This document shows, in pieces, positions 7,806-16,156 of a DNA stretch of 29,635 nt (its first letter is position 1; the number at the start of each line of letters is the position of its first letter). The notes under the pieces are model-generated. The model did no database searches. It had not been told where the DNA came from and worked only from the letters and a program-made list of their open reading frames with translations. Made by a program: the position numbers and the translations under genes. The DNA is taken from assembly GCA_900768845.1 (NCBI GenBank), contig CAAGEK010000019.1:1-29635 (forward strand). The letters run 5' to 3'. This stretch comes from Alphaproteobacteria bacterium (GTDB lineage: Bacteria; Pseudomonadota; Alphaproteobacteria; CAAGCB01; CAG-977).

Positions 7806-9524
7806 ATGTCTGACGTAAAAAAAATACCGGCATTTTTTGACAGACGGTTGTTTTATGCGCTCTGTCTGCCGGTTGTCGCAATGATATCGGCCTTGTACAA
7901 CGTATTTTACCAAACCAACGATGATCAGGCCATGCGCCTGATTTTGGAAGGGGCTTTGTTTTCACCCGAAGAACCTTCGGAATACGTTATTTTCATCAAC
8001 ATCATTTATGCCCGATTTTTAAAATACCTGTATGAGAATTTTAAAAACTTTTTTTGGTACGATTTCTTTTTTTACATTCTGACTTTCATTTCTTCCTGCA
8101 CGATTGCATATTCCCTATTCGTCAAAAACGAAAAAGCCGCATTGAAAATCCTCGTCACGATTTTTTTGTTCGTGTCGTTCCGTATGGCTTTTAATCAAAT
8201 ACAGTTTTCCATCGTTGCCGGCATATCGGCCTGCAGTGCGACCGTTGTCTTGATACGCCTGTTGTTCCTTCCCCTTTCAAAAAAGGAAACCGTATTCGGC
8301 CTTTGTTACATTCCCGTCGCTTTGTTCCTGTCCTCGCTGGTCAGACCGGAAATGACCGGACTGACCCTTTTCACCGGCGGAGCCCTTTGTCTGGTTTCGA
8401 TCGGACGGATCCGTTTTTCCAAAACGTTTTTTGCGACCGTTTTGTCCGTCACCGCCGGCATAGCCGCCGTCACGGGCGCGTATTGCCACCACAGAGCCGA
8501 ATATGCCAAAGTGCGGCCGTTCGATCCGTTGCGCTACAACGATACGAAAAGCCGGATACTCGACAAAGCCGTCTTTCACGAAAGCCGCGTAAAAGCGGAA
8601 CCGTATCTGGCGGCCGCAGAACCCGTTCTGGCGGAAAACGGGTGGAGCAGAAACGATTTGGAACTTTTTTTAAACAGGGGCTTTACGGGACGGGGCTTTT
8701 TCGATCAGGAAAACATACAAAGGGTCGCAGACGCCGTCGCCCCCGTTTTGCAAGGCGGTTTCAAAGAACGTTACAAACTGTTTTTTGACGACCTGCCTTC
8801 GTGCGAACGTTATTTGCATTTGATTGTCCTTTTGATGATTTTATTTTCAAAAGGAAAAGGCGTCCGCTTTCGGATGGCGGCGGCTCACCTGATATTTTTA
8901 AGCGTCTTTTTGGGGCTGACGGCATTTTTCAAGCCCCTTCCCGTAAGGGTTTACTTTTCTTTGAACCTGTTGGAATTTTGTTTTCTGGTTTTCCTGACCG
9001 GAAACGATTTCGGCATTTCAAACGCGGACGAAACGCTGAACCGTTTGAAAAGTTTCACGGGTATCGGTTTTTCCGGACGAAAATGCGCCCGAGTTTTGTT
9101 CGCATTTTTAATCGGCTTTGTCATTTGGCTTTATCCGGCATATGTGCCTTATGCAAATGTTTTTTACGACTTTTACAAAAATGCCGAACTGCCCCAAACG
9201 CCGGACGTCCCCTTTGTTCCAAGCTATTACCAGCTCAGGGGGAGCATTCTGCCGTTCCGACCGTTTAAAGCGGGGGTCGGGAATTTTCTGCTTGCCCACA
9301 GTTGGACGGCCGCCACGCCGGCATTTCAAAAACAAATCAACGGAGATTTTTACACTTTGTTGATGTCGGGAAAAGTGCGTTTTTTAGATTTTTACAACCA
9401 CCCCACCCGTGCTTATCACCTGATAGAGCAATTCTGGAAAGAGCATTACGGAAAAGACTGCAAAATAAAAACGCCCGAAGCCCCCGACAATCCGAATGTG
9501 ATGCTGTATGTCGACTGCCGGTAA
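7806..9524 (+). CDS. polytopic membrane protein, probable GT-C type glycosyltransferase
   Basis: A 572-residue protein with about ten hydrophobic segments and a soluble stretch near residues 235-335 and another at the C-terminus (about 450-572). After the first helix it has a periplasmic loop with TNDDQAMRLILEG (about residues 37-49). A DD or DE pair in this place is typical of GT-C glycosyltransferases that use polyprenyl-phosphate sugars. I do not recognise the exact family. Its position after a GtrB-like and a flippase-like gene suggests that it transfers the flipped sugar to a glycan on the periplasmic side, as GtrC-type proteins do. Few charged motifs are otherwise recognisable. It could instead be a polymerase-like or modification protein. 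Confidence 0.6.
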   Translation: MSDVKKIPAFFDRRLFYALCLPVVAMISALYNVFYQTNDDQAMRLILEGALFSPEEPSEYVIFINIIYARFLKYLYENFKNFFWYDFFFYILTFISSCTIAYSLFVKNEKAALKILVTIFLFVSFRMAFNQIQFSIVAGISACSATVVLIRLLFLPLSKKETVFGLCYIPVALFLSSLVRPEMTGLTLFTGGALCLVSIGRIRFSKTFFATVLSVTAGIAAVTGAYCHHRAEYAKVRPFDPLRYNDTKSRILDKAVFHESRVKAEPYLAAAEPVLAENGWSRNDLELFLNRGFTGRGFFDQENIQRVADAVAPVLQGGFKERYKLFFDDLPSCERYLHLIVLLMILFSKGKGVRFRMAAAHLIFLSVFLGLTAFFKPLPVRVYFSLNLLEFCFLVFLTGNDFGISNADETLNRLKSFTGIGFSGRKCARVLFAFLIGFVIWLYPAYVPYANVFYDFYKNAELPQTPDVPFVPSYYQLRGSILPFRPFKAGVGNFLLAHSWTAATPAFQKQINGDFYTLLMSGKVRFLDFYNHPTRAYHLIEQFWKEHYGKDCKIKTPEAPDNPNVMLYVDCR

Positions 9525-9551
9525 GCATTTCCCGCATATAAAGGATTCCTT

Positions 9552-10562
9552 ATGAACTCGAAACGTTTGGACTACATTGACATAGCCAAAGCTTTTGCAA
9601 TCATTCTGGTCGTGTTCGGACATGCCGCCTTTGACAGGAACGACCGGATCATCCGGCTGATTTATTCTTTTCACGTTCCCGTATTTTTCATTCTGTACGG
9701 TTTTGTCGTGAAAATCCCGCAATCTTCGCCGACGTTCAAAGAAACGGCCGTTAAAAGCTTTAAACGTTATCTGGTTCCGTATTTTTGGATGATGGTTTTG
9801 TGCGGCGGATTTAATTTGGAAAAAGCGGCGGATTATCTCAATGTCCGGCAAAGCGTTCTGGTAAAATACGAACCGATGGCTTCGTGGTTTTTACCGTGTT
9901 TCTTTCTCAGCGTCATCATCTACGCCCTGATTGTCAAAGCCGGATGTCGTCTGCATGAAAGGAAAAAACAAATCCTTTTCATTGCGGGATGTTCCATGCT
10001 GTTTTTGGCCGCGGGATTGCGGTTAAGCGCGAAAAGGGTTCAAGACGCTTGGATGTATTACAACATATCTTTCACCGGCGTCGGACTGATTGCCGTCGGA
10101 TTGTTGCTCAGACAGGCTTGGGACGCCGTAAAAGCGGACGCCCTCTCTCCTTTGCCGGCTTTCGGATTCTGCCTGATTTCCGCGGGCGTGCTGGCATACT
10201 CGGCTTTTTCAAACGGATTTACCGCGATGGTTCTCGGATCGTATGGAAACAAAGCCCTTTTCCTGATTTCTTCAATCGCGGGAACGTGTTTTCTTTTAAT
10301 GCTGTCAAAGTCCATACTTATTAAAAAGAGTGATACCCCCCCCCCTATCCTCTCTTTTTTAGGAAAGAACAGTATCGTCGTGATGATATTCCATCATTTG
10401 GGATTTGAACCGGTTCTCCCCGTACTGGCGGCGTTCGGAATTGAAAGAGGCGCAATGCAAGGGCGTTTGCTGATGACGCTTTGCGCCTGTTTATTCACGG
10501 GGGGTCTGGCATACGTCATTAATACGCATTTCCCGTTCATCATCGGAAAAGGAAAAAATTAA
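9552..10562 (+). CDS. acyltransferase-3 family membrane O-acyltransferase (first copy)
   Basis: A 336-residue polytopic membrane protein of the acyltransferase-3 family (OatA/WecH/fucose-4-O-acetylase-like). It opens with KRLDYIDIAKAFAIILVVFGHAAF, whose conserved His in the first helix is the expected catalytic residue, followed by YSFHVPVFFILYGFV. About ten helices follow. Such enzymes move acetyl groups across the membrane onto glycans. AAGGA precedes the ATG, and the stop overlaps the second acyltransferase gene by one base (TAATG). An uninterrupted run of ten C residues at 10336-10345 encodes Thr-Pro-Pro-Pro in a loop before the last two or three helices. A slip of one base would truncate the protein there. 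The frame is intact in this copy. Confidence 0.85.
   Translation: MNSKRLDYIDIAKAFAIILVVFGHAAFDRNDRIIRLIYSFHVPVFFILYGFVVKIPQSSPTFKETAVKSFKRYLVPYFWMMVLCGGFNLEKAADYLNVRQSVLVKYEPMASWFLPCFFLSVIIYALIVKAGCRLHERKKQILFIAGCSMLFLAAGLRLSAKRVQDAWMYYNISFTGVGLIAVGLLLRQAWDAVKADALSPLPAFGFCLISAGVLAYSAFSNGFTAMVLGSYGNKALFLISSIAGTCFLLMLSKSILIKKSDTPPPILSFLGKNSIVVMIFHHLGFEPVLPVLAAFGIERGAMQGRLLMTLCACLFTGGLAYVINTHFPFIIGKGKN
10336..10345 (+). repeat. poly-C tract (C10) inside an acyltransferase gene
   Basis: A run of ten consecutive C residues within the coding sequence of the first acyltransferase-3 gene, read as the end of ACC, CCC, CCC and the start of CCT. It is the longest C or G run I see in the window. Tracts of this length are prone to slipped-strand mispairing, and in other bacteria similar runs switch surface-glycan genes on and off. 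In this sequence the reading frame is open (the on state). Variation itself cannot be seen from a single sequence. Confidence 0.9.
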
Positions 10563-11635
10563 TGCCGGAAAATAAAAGTTTTTCATTTACAGACACCTTG
10601 TTTTCCAAAGGCGTTGCAACCTGTTTGCTGTTGATGCACCATCTGTTCTATGAAAAAAGCTATCCGTTCTCCCCTTTTCTGGGGCGTTCCGTATGGGTTG
10701 ACATTGCCGCCGTCGGAAAAGTATGCGTCGGCATTTTTTTGATCTTGTCGGGATTCGGGTTGACAAAAAGCTTTGAACGGAAACACGAAACCGGATTTCG
10801 TTTTGCCCTCAAACACATCGGAAAGCTTTATGCGGAGTTTTTGTTCGTCTTTTTCCTGTCGCTCATTCCGTTATTTTTCGATTTCAACGGACAAAACTTC
10901 ATTTCCGTTTGGGGACGGGAATGGTGCAAGCCGTTTGTCATCAATATGTCAGGCCTGCAATATTTTTGGAATGAATGGGGATATAATCCCACATGGTGGT
11001 TTATGTCGCTGATTTTAGGGTTGTACGCCCTTTTCCCCCTGTTATATGCCGCCATAATCAAATACGGCGTCAATTTCTTGTTTTTGTGTTTTGTTCTAAG
11101 CTTTGTCCCCGTATCCGTCCCCGTGCTGTCCGTCCTGTCGCCATGGATCTTCGCTTTTGTTACAGGCATTTTCTTCGCCCGTCATACCATCTTTGAAAAA
11201 ATTAAAAATACGGGCGTCCCGACGAAACTCTCATGCATCATCTTCACCGCAGGACTGGTTTACATCCGCCTCAGGATTTTAAAAAACCTCCTGCCATACT
11301 CGGCTGCCGGAAGCTTGACGGGAGCCGACGTTTTTCTGGCTCTTTCGATTATGGCAACCGGCTTTCTATACACCCCTCCCCGTAACATACAACTTACAAA
11401 AGCATTTAATGCTTTAGTTTTCATAGGAAAGCACAGTATGAACATTTTTCTGATTCATACTTTCTTCCTGATTTACTTCCGCGATTTCGTCTATGCACCG
11501 AAATACCCGCCCCTGATTTTTCTGTTGTTTTTGGGGCTGAGCCTTTCGGCGTCCGTGCTGATCGAAAGATTGAAGCGGATTCTGATGAAAGGAGCGCGCT
11601 TCCTTTACAAACGGCAACCGACGGACGCGGCATGA
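10562..11635 (+). CDS. acyltransferase-3 family membrane O-acyltransferase (second copy)
   Basis: A 357-residue polytopic acyltransferase-3 protein, only distantly similar to the preceding one. The first helix ends in CLLLMHHLFYEK with the family His, and the second contains GVGIFLILSGFG, a motif typical of OatA-like acyltransferases (here KVCVGIFLILSGFGLTKS). Near the C-terminus FIGKHSMNIFLIHTFF matches the FLGKNSIVVMIFHH region of the first copy, so the two share the terminal helix pair. It ends in a basic tail. Its start overlaps the preceding stop by one base. The 3' end runs 31 bases into the oppositely oriented hisD gene. It probably adds an O-acyl group to the same glycan as the rest of the operon; the substrate is inferred only from context. 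Confidence 0.83.
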   Translation: MPENKSFSFTDTLFSKGVATCLLLMHHLFYEKSYPFSPFLGRSVWVDIAAVGKVCVGIFLILSGFGLTKSFERKHETGFRFALKHIGKLYAEFLFVFFLSLIPLFFDFNGQNFISVWGREWCKPFVINMSGLQYFWNEWGYNPTWWFMSLILGLYALFPLLYAAIIKYGVNFLFLCFVLSFVPVSVPVLSVLSPWIFAFVTGIFFARHTIFEKIKNTGVPTKLSCIIFTAGLVYIRLRILKNLLPYSAAGSLTGADVFLALSIMATGFLYTPPRNIQLTKAFNALVFIGKHSMNIFLIHTFFLIYFRDFVYAPKYPPLIFLLFLGLSLSASVLIERLKRILMKGARFLYKRQPTDAA

Positions 11636-12894
11636 GCCGTCAAACCTTCCGCTTCGGCCAGTAAAACAGCGGATTTGCCGACTGTATCAAGCGTTTTGCG
11701 CGTGCAAGACAATATCGTCGTCCGTTTCATAAAGCTGTGTACGCCCAAACCTGATGAAAAACGCGCACTGCCCGCCGTCGGCAAAACGTGGTTCGGCCCG
11801 CCGATATAATCCCCGACGGCTTCGGGCGTAAACTGTCCCAAGAAAATCGCTCCGGCATGATGAACGCGTTTGCACAATTCTTCGGGATTTGCAACGCACA
11901 ACTCCAAATGCTCGGGCGCAACCGCATCGACCAGTTCGGGAGCCTGAGCCGTCAAATCTTCAACGATAAACACGGCTCCGTTGTTCTTCCAACTTTCCGA
12001 AGCGATTTCCCGCCGCGACAAATCCTTCAATCGGGCGTCGATTTCGGCACATACTTTGTCCGCAAAAGCGGCGGAATCCGTAATCAAAATCGAACGCGCC
12101 GACACATCGTGTTCGGCCTGTGACAACAAATCCGTCGCCACCCAAGACGGGTTGGCGGTTTCATCGGCAACGACCGTGATTTCCGACGGCCCCGCAATCA
12201 TATCAATGCCGACCTTTCCGAATACTTGGCGTTTGGCCGCCGCGACAAACGCATTCCCCGGCCCGACAATCATATCGACCGGCTTGATCGTTTCCGTGCC
12301 AAATGCCAGCGCGGCAATGGCCTGCGCCCCTCCGATACGGTAAATCTCGTCCACGCCGACACAATCCGCCGCCGCCAAAACCAGCGGATTCAAACGGCCG
12401 TCCGGTGAGGGAACAGCCATCACCAACCGTTTGACTCCCGCGACTTTGGCCGGAATCGCATTCATCAAAACCGACGAAGGATAGGCGGCCGTCCCCCCGG
12501 GAACATACAGCCCCGCCGCAAAAACCGGCGTCCAACGCCACCCCAGCAAAGCATCCGTTTCATCGTTGAACATACGGCTTTCGGGCAACTGTTTTTCATG
12601 AAAAGCCTCTATGCGTTCGGCGGCCAGATACAACGCGTCCAAAGTTTCTTTCGGGCATTGCTTCACCGCCTCGGCGACTTCCTCTTCACTGACGCGCATC
12701 GTGTCTGCCGTCAAATCCAAACGGTCGAAACGTTTCGTGTATTCCAAAACGGCTTTATCCCCGTTTTTGCAAACCTCGGAAACGATTTTTGACACGGCCT
12801 CGTTCACATCGGCGGAATTTTCCCGTTTCGTCCCCAAAAAAGCCGTGAATTTCTCAGCGAACGCAACATCCGTAATTTCAAGCCGCAAAGTCAT
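11605..12894 (-). CDS. hisD: histidinol dehydrogenase
   Basis: Catalyses the last two steps of histidine biosynthesis, oxidising L-histidinol to L-histidine with NAD and a bound zinc. At 429 residues it is full length. Key residues are visible: SQAEHD (Gln and His zinc ligands), VAPEHLEL (catalytic Glu-His pair), GDYIGGPNHVLPTAG (zinc Asp) and EGLTAHAASV (last zinc His). GGAQAIAALAFGT and VGPGNAFVAAAKR are also conserved. Its ATG lies within the end of hisG (17-base overlap), so the two are translationally coupled. The 3' end overlaps the convergent acyltransferase gene by 31 bases. It is a confident assignment. Confidence 0.97.
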   Translation of the reverse strand: MTLRLEITDVAFAEKFTAFLGTKRENSADVNEAVSKIVSEVCKNGDKAVLEYTKRFDRLDLTADTMRVSEEEVAEAVKQCPKETLDALYLAAERIEAFHEKQLPESRMFNDETDALLGWRWTPVFAAGLYVPGGTAAYPSSVLMNAIPAKVAGVKRLVMAVPSPDGRLNPLVLAAADCVGVDEIYRIGGAQAIAALAFGTETIKPVDMIVGPGNAFVAAAKRQVFGKVGIDMIAGPSEITVVADETANPSWVATDLLSQAEHDVSARSILITDSAAFADKVCAEIDARLKDLSRREIASESWKNNGAVFIVEDLTAQAPELVDAVAPEHLELCVANPEELCKRVHHAGAIFLGQFTPEAVGDYIGGPNHVLPTAGSARFSSGLGVHSFMKRTTILSCTRKTLDTVGKSAVLLAEAEGLTAHAASVGCRL

Positions 12895-13534
12895 TTAACG
12901 CTCCTTTAAATTTATCCAGCCAGAACGACATTTCATCCGTTCTGGTTTTAAACGCCGTCCTGTTCATAATCAGGCGCGAAGACACGTCCAAAACGTGTTC
13001 CATTTCCACCAATCCGTTGGCTTTCAACGTCGCGCCGGACGACACGACGTCCACAATCCGCGAACACAAACCGATCGTCGGAGCCAGTTCCATTGCGCCG
13101 CTCAACTTGATGCACTCCGCCTGAACCCCCAAAGAGGCATAATATTTTTTAGTGATATTCGGGTATTTCGTTGCAACGCGGACATGACCCGTTTTAAAAA
13201 TGTCTTCGTTCAAAAACTCCGCCGGAGCGGCCGAAGACATCCGGCACTTTCCTATCCCCAAATCGATCGGCGCATATATTTCCGAATAATTGAACTCGGC
13301 CAGAACATCATTGCCGCATACGCCGATTTGCGCCGCGCCGAATGCGACGAACGTTGCAACGTCAAAACTGCGAACGCGGATCAATTCGACATTTTCAAAA
13401 TTCGTTTTAAAACGCAACAAACGGGATTTTTCATCAAAAAAAGCCGCTTCGGGCTCAATCCCGACAGCTTTGAAATAAGGCATCGTTTCTTCTAAAATCC
13501 GGCCTTTGGGCAAGGCGATAACCAATCCCGACAT
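12878..13534 (-). CDS. hisG: ATP phosphoribosyltransferase, short form
   Basis: First enzyme of histidine biosynthesis, joining ATP and PRPP. The chosen start gives 218 residues, beginning MSGLVIALPKGRILEETM. This is the short form without the C-terminal regulatory domain, which in known cases needs the HisS-like partner HisZ; no hisZ lies in this window. Conserved parts are DVATFVAFGAAQIGVCGND and the PRPP-binding segment IVDVVSSGATLKANGL. An upstream in-frame extension overlaps murA and lacks family similarity, so ATG 13534 is preferred. It lies one base beyond the murA stop, and its 3' end overlaps hisD by 17 bases. Confidence 0.96.
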   Translation of the reverse strand: MSGLVIALPKGRILEETMPYFKAVGIEPEAAFFDEKSRLLRFKTNFENVELIRVRSFDVATFVAFGAAQIGVCGNDVLAEFNYSEIYAPIDLGIGKCRMSSAAPAEFLNEDIFKTGHVRVATKYPNITKKYYASLGVQAECIKLSGAMELAPTIGLCSRIVDVVSSGATLKANGLVEMEHVLDVSSRLIMNRTAFKTRTDEMSFWLDKFKGALNDFAA

Positions 13535-13535
13535 T

Positions 13536-14813
13536 TTACAATTCTCCGTGTATGCGTTCGATATGCGCCCCGCACGCCGACAACTTTTCTTCCAAATGTT
13601 CATAACCGCGATCCAGATGGTAAATACGGTTTACAATCGTTTCCCCTTCCGCCGCCAAACCCGCCAGAACCAAAGAAACCGACGCCCGCAAATCCGTAGC
13701 CATCACTTCCGCCCCGTACAGTTTCGGAACGCCGCGGATAATGGCCGAAGACGCTCCGTGAACATTGATCCGCGCCCCCATCCGCGCCAATTCGGGAACG
13801 TGCATGAAGCGGTTTTCAAATATCGTTTCCGTAATCAGGGAAGCTCCGCTGGCCGTCGTCAGCAAAGCCATCATCTGAGCCTGAACATCCGTCGGAAAAC
13901 CGGGGTAAGGTTCCGTCATCACGTCCGTACCGATCAAATAAGCGTCTTCGGCATTTGCAATAAAGCCGTTTTCCGTTTCTTTCATTTCGACGCCCAACTC
14001 AACCAGTATTCTGGCCACCGCCGCCATATCGTGCAGATTGGCGTCCGTCATTTCTATACATCCGCGTGTAATCGCCGCGGCGATCGCATACGTCGCCGCC
14101 TCGATCCTGTCGGAAACGACTTTGTGAGTCGCGGCATGAAGCCTGTCAACCCCTTTGATGACCAGCTTGCTTGTCCCGACGCCGGAAATGTCCGCTCCCA
14201 TGGCGATCAGGCAAGCGGCCAAATCCGATATTTCCGGTTCCTGAGCCGCATTGCGCAAAACCGTCGTCCCTTCGGCCAGCGTCGCCGCCATCAACAGGTT
14301 TTCCGTACCGCCGACGGTGACTTTCGGAAACACGATTTCCGCTCCGTGCAACCGGTCGGGAACGGTCGCGACGATATATCCCTCTTTCAAGGTGATCTCC
14401 GCGCCCATTTTTTCCAACGCGCTCAGATGCAAATCGACGGGACGCGTCCCGATGGCGCATCCGCCGGGCAAGGACACTTTCGCCTTTCCGAACCGCGCCA
14501 GCAAAGGCCCTAAAACCAAAATGGACGCACGCATTTTCCGCACGATGTCGTAAGGAGCCTTCAGATTGAAAACGTTGGATGCATCGAAAGCCAAAGCCCC
14601 GCCGTCCGTATCGCTCAATGTCAGTTTTACGCCGTGTTGCGACAATAACGCCGCCATGGTCATAATATCGGCCAGATGCGGCAAATTCGTCAAAGTCAAA
14701 GGTTCTTCGGACAACAAACAGGCCGCCATCAAAGGCAGCGCAGCATTTTTAGCACCGCTGATTTTTATTTTTCCTTTAAGCGGAACCCCGCCGATAATGC
14801 GAATGCGATCCAT
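13536..14813 (-). CDS. murA: UDP-N-acetylglucosamine 1-carboxyvinyltransferase
   Basis: First committed step of peptidoglycan precursor synthesis: transfers enolpyruvate from PEP to UDP-GlcNAc in the cytoplasm. The protein has 425 residues. KISGAKNAALP places Lys22 and Asn23 at the same numbers as in E. coli MurA when the second ATG (14813) is used. That ATG also has AAGGA at a proper distance, whereas the first ATG (14819) sits almost on the ribosome binding site. The loop reads PGGCAIGTRPVD, with the catalytic Cys intact, so the enzyme is of the fosfomycin-sensitive type. It is followed one base later by hisG. Confidence 0.97.
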   Translation of the reverse strand: MDRIRIIGGVPLKGKIKISGAKNAALPLMAACLLSEEPLTLTNLPHLADIMTMAALLSQHGVKLTLSDTDGGALAFDASNVFNLKAPYDIVRKMRASILVLGPLLARFGKAKVSLPGGCAIGTRPVDLHLSALEKMGAEITLKEGYIVATVPDRLHGAEIVFPKVTVGGTENLLMAATLAEGTTVLRNAAQEPEISDLAACLIAMGADISGVGTSKLVIKGVDRLHAATHKVVSDRIEAATYAIAAAITRGCIEMTDANLHDMAAVARILVELGVEMKETENGFIANAEDAYLIGTDVMTEPYPGFPTDVQAQMMALLTTASGASLITETIFENRFMHVPELARMGARINVHGASSAIIRGVPKLYGAEVMATDLRASVSLVLAGLAAEGETIVNRIYHLDRGYEHLEEKLSACGAHIERIHGEL

Positions 14814-14880
14814 GCACATATCCTTAATTAAACAGAAGTCGGGATGAGTTTTACCCCGCTTTGACGTTTATGGCAAGCAA

Positions 14881-15042
14881 TTAAGCGCACGAAGCGGGTC
14901 GGGAATTGTCCGTTTGCTTTTTTTGCTTTTGTATTTTTTGCCGTTCTTCAATTTGTTTGCGCCTTTTTTGAAGGTTTTTTCGCAACATCTCGGCTTGTTT
15001 TTCGGTTTTGGACTTGCTGTTGTCGGATTTTTCGGCGGCCAC
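14881..15042 (-). CDS. small basic conserved-type protein upstream of murA
   Basis: A 53-residue, highly charged protein with a central KQAEMLRKNLQKRRKQIEE helix and a Lys/Gln-rich tail. I recall short proteins with an LRxNLxRRKAQ-like core next to murA in Alphaproteobacteria, so this is probably the local version. The GTG start at 15042 is preferred because AAGGAG lies 8 bases upstream; a longer TTG-started reading (from 15111) has no such site. It lies 67 bases upstream of murA on the same strand. The function is unknown; a nucleic-acid- or ribosome-binding role would fit the composition but is not shown. Confidence 0.6.
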   Translation of the reverse strand: MAAEKSDNSKSKTEKQAEMLRKNLQKRRKQIEERQKIQKQKKQTDNSRPASCA

Positions 15043-15123
15043 GGCGGTTTCTCCTTTTTCAACGGATGCAACAAAGGGCTTGATTGTACCGTTGATTCCG
15101 TTTGAGTGCAAAAATAAAATTTT

Positions 15124-15156
15124 TTGCTTGCACAGGCACTGAAATTTATATATCTT
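15124..15156 (+). promoter_or_regulatory. promoter region of tRNA-Thr
   Basis: Two overlapping sigma70-like arrangements are visible: TTGCTT, 17 bases, TATATA (15124-15152) and TTGCAC, 17 bases, TATCTT (15128-15156). Either would start transcription roughly 10-15 bases before the mature tRNA. No other + strand gene lies close downstream. Confidence 0.55.
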
Positions 15157-15174
15157 GCATCAAAGTTACGGTTT

Positions 15175-15249
<75 letters not shown>

Positions 15250-15260
15250 TTTATTAAAAC

Positions 15261-15282
15261 GCACCTTTCGAAGTGCTTTTTT
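15261..15282 (+). terminator. probable intrinsic terminator of tRNA-Thr
   Basis: GCACCTT, a TCG loop and AAGTGC form a short stem with one bulged base, followed by six T residues. It lies 11 bases after the tRNA 3' end. Confidence 0.6.
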
Positions 15283-15670
15283 ATTATAAAAACCAAAGCC
15301 TGTCCGGTTTTATTGTTAAAACAGCTTTTTTCTTGCGAAATAATGCACCGCTACGAAAGCTATCGCTTCCCTCTTGCGCAAACAACTAAGTATTGATACG
15401 GCGAAAGTCTGGCAACATTGAGAGAAGTTTCGGATTTTTAAGAATTTTCAAACATTTTCAATCACTTCAGCGATATTGGCCAAGGTTTAATCCGTTTCGG
15501 TATCAATCTCAAAGGATCCGTCCATATCTTTTCGCAGTTTCTCTTTTTCCAATTCAATTTTGATTTATTATATATTTCCATCGTGTTCGTCTGGGATATA
15601 TTTTTTATTGCAAACAAATTTACATCGTATTACAACTCTATTTGTTTAATATAATAAAAAAGAATTTGTA
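15283..15670. other. AT-rich intergenic stretch, no gene found
   Basis: No ORF with protein-like character is complete here. On the minus strand about 15487-15563 a short frame reads IKIELEKEKLRKDMDGSF and ends in a stop, directly after upstream stops. It could be the last piece of a decayed gene, but this is weak. The last 60 bases before the next gene are very AT-rich and probably hold its promoter. Confidence 0.4.
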
Positions 15671-16156
15671 ATGAAACTTTACCATTATACACCTAAAAAA
15701 AACTCTTGTCTTGAAAAAGGCATCTTATCTGTTTCTTTACTTCCCGAATGTCTGTTCCACTATGCGACAAGAGCTAAATCCGAAAGCCCTGAAGTTATAG
15801 TAAAATGGTTGGATGGTACATTTTATGGCAGAAGCCGTTCGATTGCTTGTTTTACAGAGCCTTTAACGCTTAACGGAAAAATTGTAGCGGCAAATGACGG
15901 ATGTTTGTTTTCTTTTGATATTGATGCTTTAATTAAAAATAACCTTGTTGAAAATATCTATCAAAAAACCAAGTCGGGAAATGGCGGTTACATTGAAGAG
16001 TTTAAAAAAATTGAAGCAAATGAAATAGACTATTCCCCGTTGGATTTTTCGCCATATAAAACCGAAGAAGAAATAACAAACGTATTTTTCAGGCATTACT
16101 TTGTCGTTTTAAAAGACGGATACATTCCGCCTCAATATCTTACAAAAGAAAAATAG
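15671..16156 (+). CDS. orphan low-GC protein of unknown function
   Basis: A 161-residue soluble protein with clearly more AT-rich codon usage than its neighbours. It starts MKLYHYTPKKNSCLEKGILS and has GRSRSIACFTEPLTLNGK at about residues 54-71. The YHYT...L..GIL opening followed by a CFTEP-type strand recalls AbiGi-like and DarT-like proteins (ADP-ribosyltransferase-type folds linked to phage defence or toxin activity). I cannot place it in a family with certainty. No antitoxin-like partner is adjacent. The location just downstream of a tRNA gene and the base composition suggest horizontal acquisition. The ribosome binding site is weak. Confidence 0.6.
   Translation: MKLYHYTPKKNSCLEKGILSVSLLPECLFHYATRAKSESPEVIVKWLDGTFYGRSRSIACFTEPLTLNGKIVAANDGCLFSFDIDALIKNNLVENIYQKTKSGNGGYIEEFKKIEANEIDYSPLDFSPYKTEEEITNVFFRHYFVVLKDGYIPPQYLTKEK

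Noticed and set aside
13506..14513. A 335-codon + strand frame antisense to murA
   Set aside because: It is a high-GC third-position shadow of murA, which is unambiguous by its active-site motifs.
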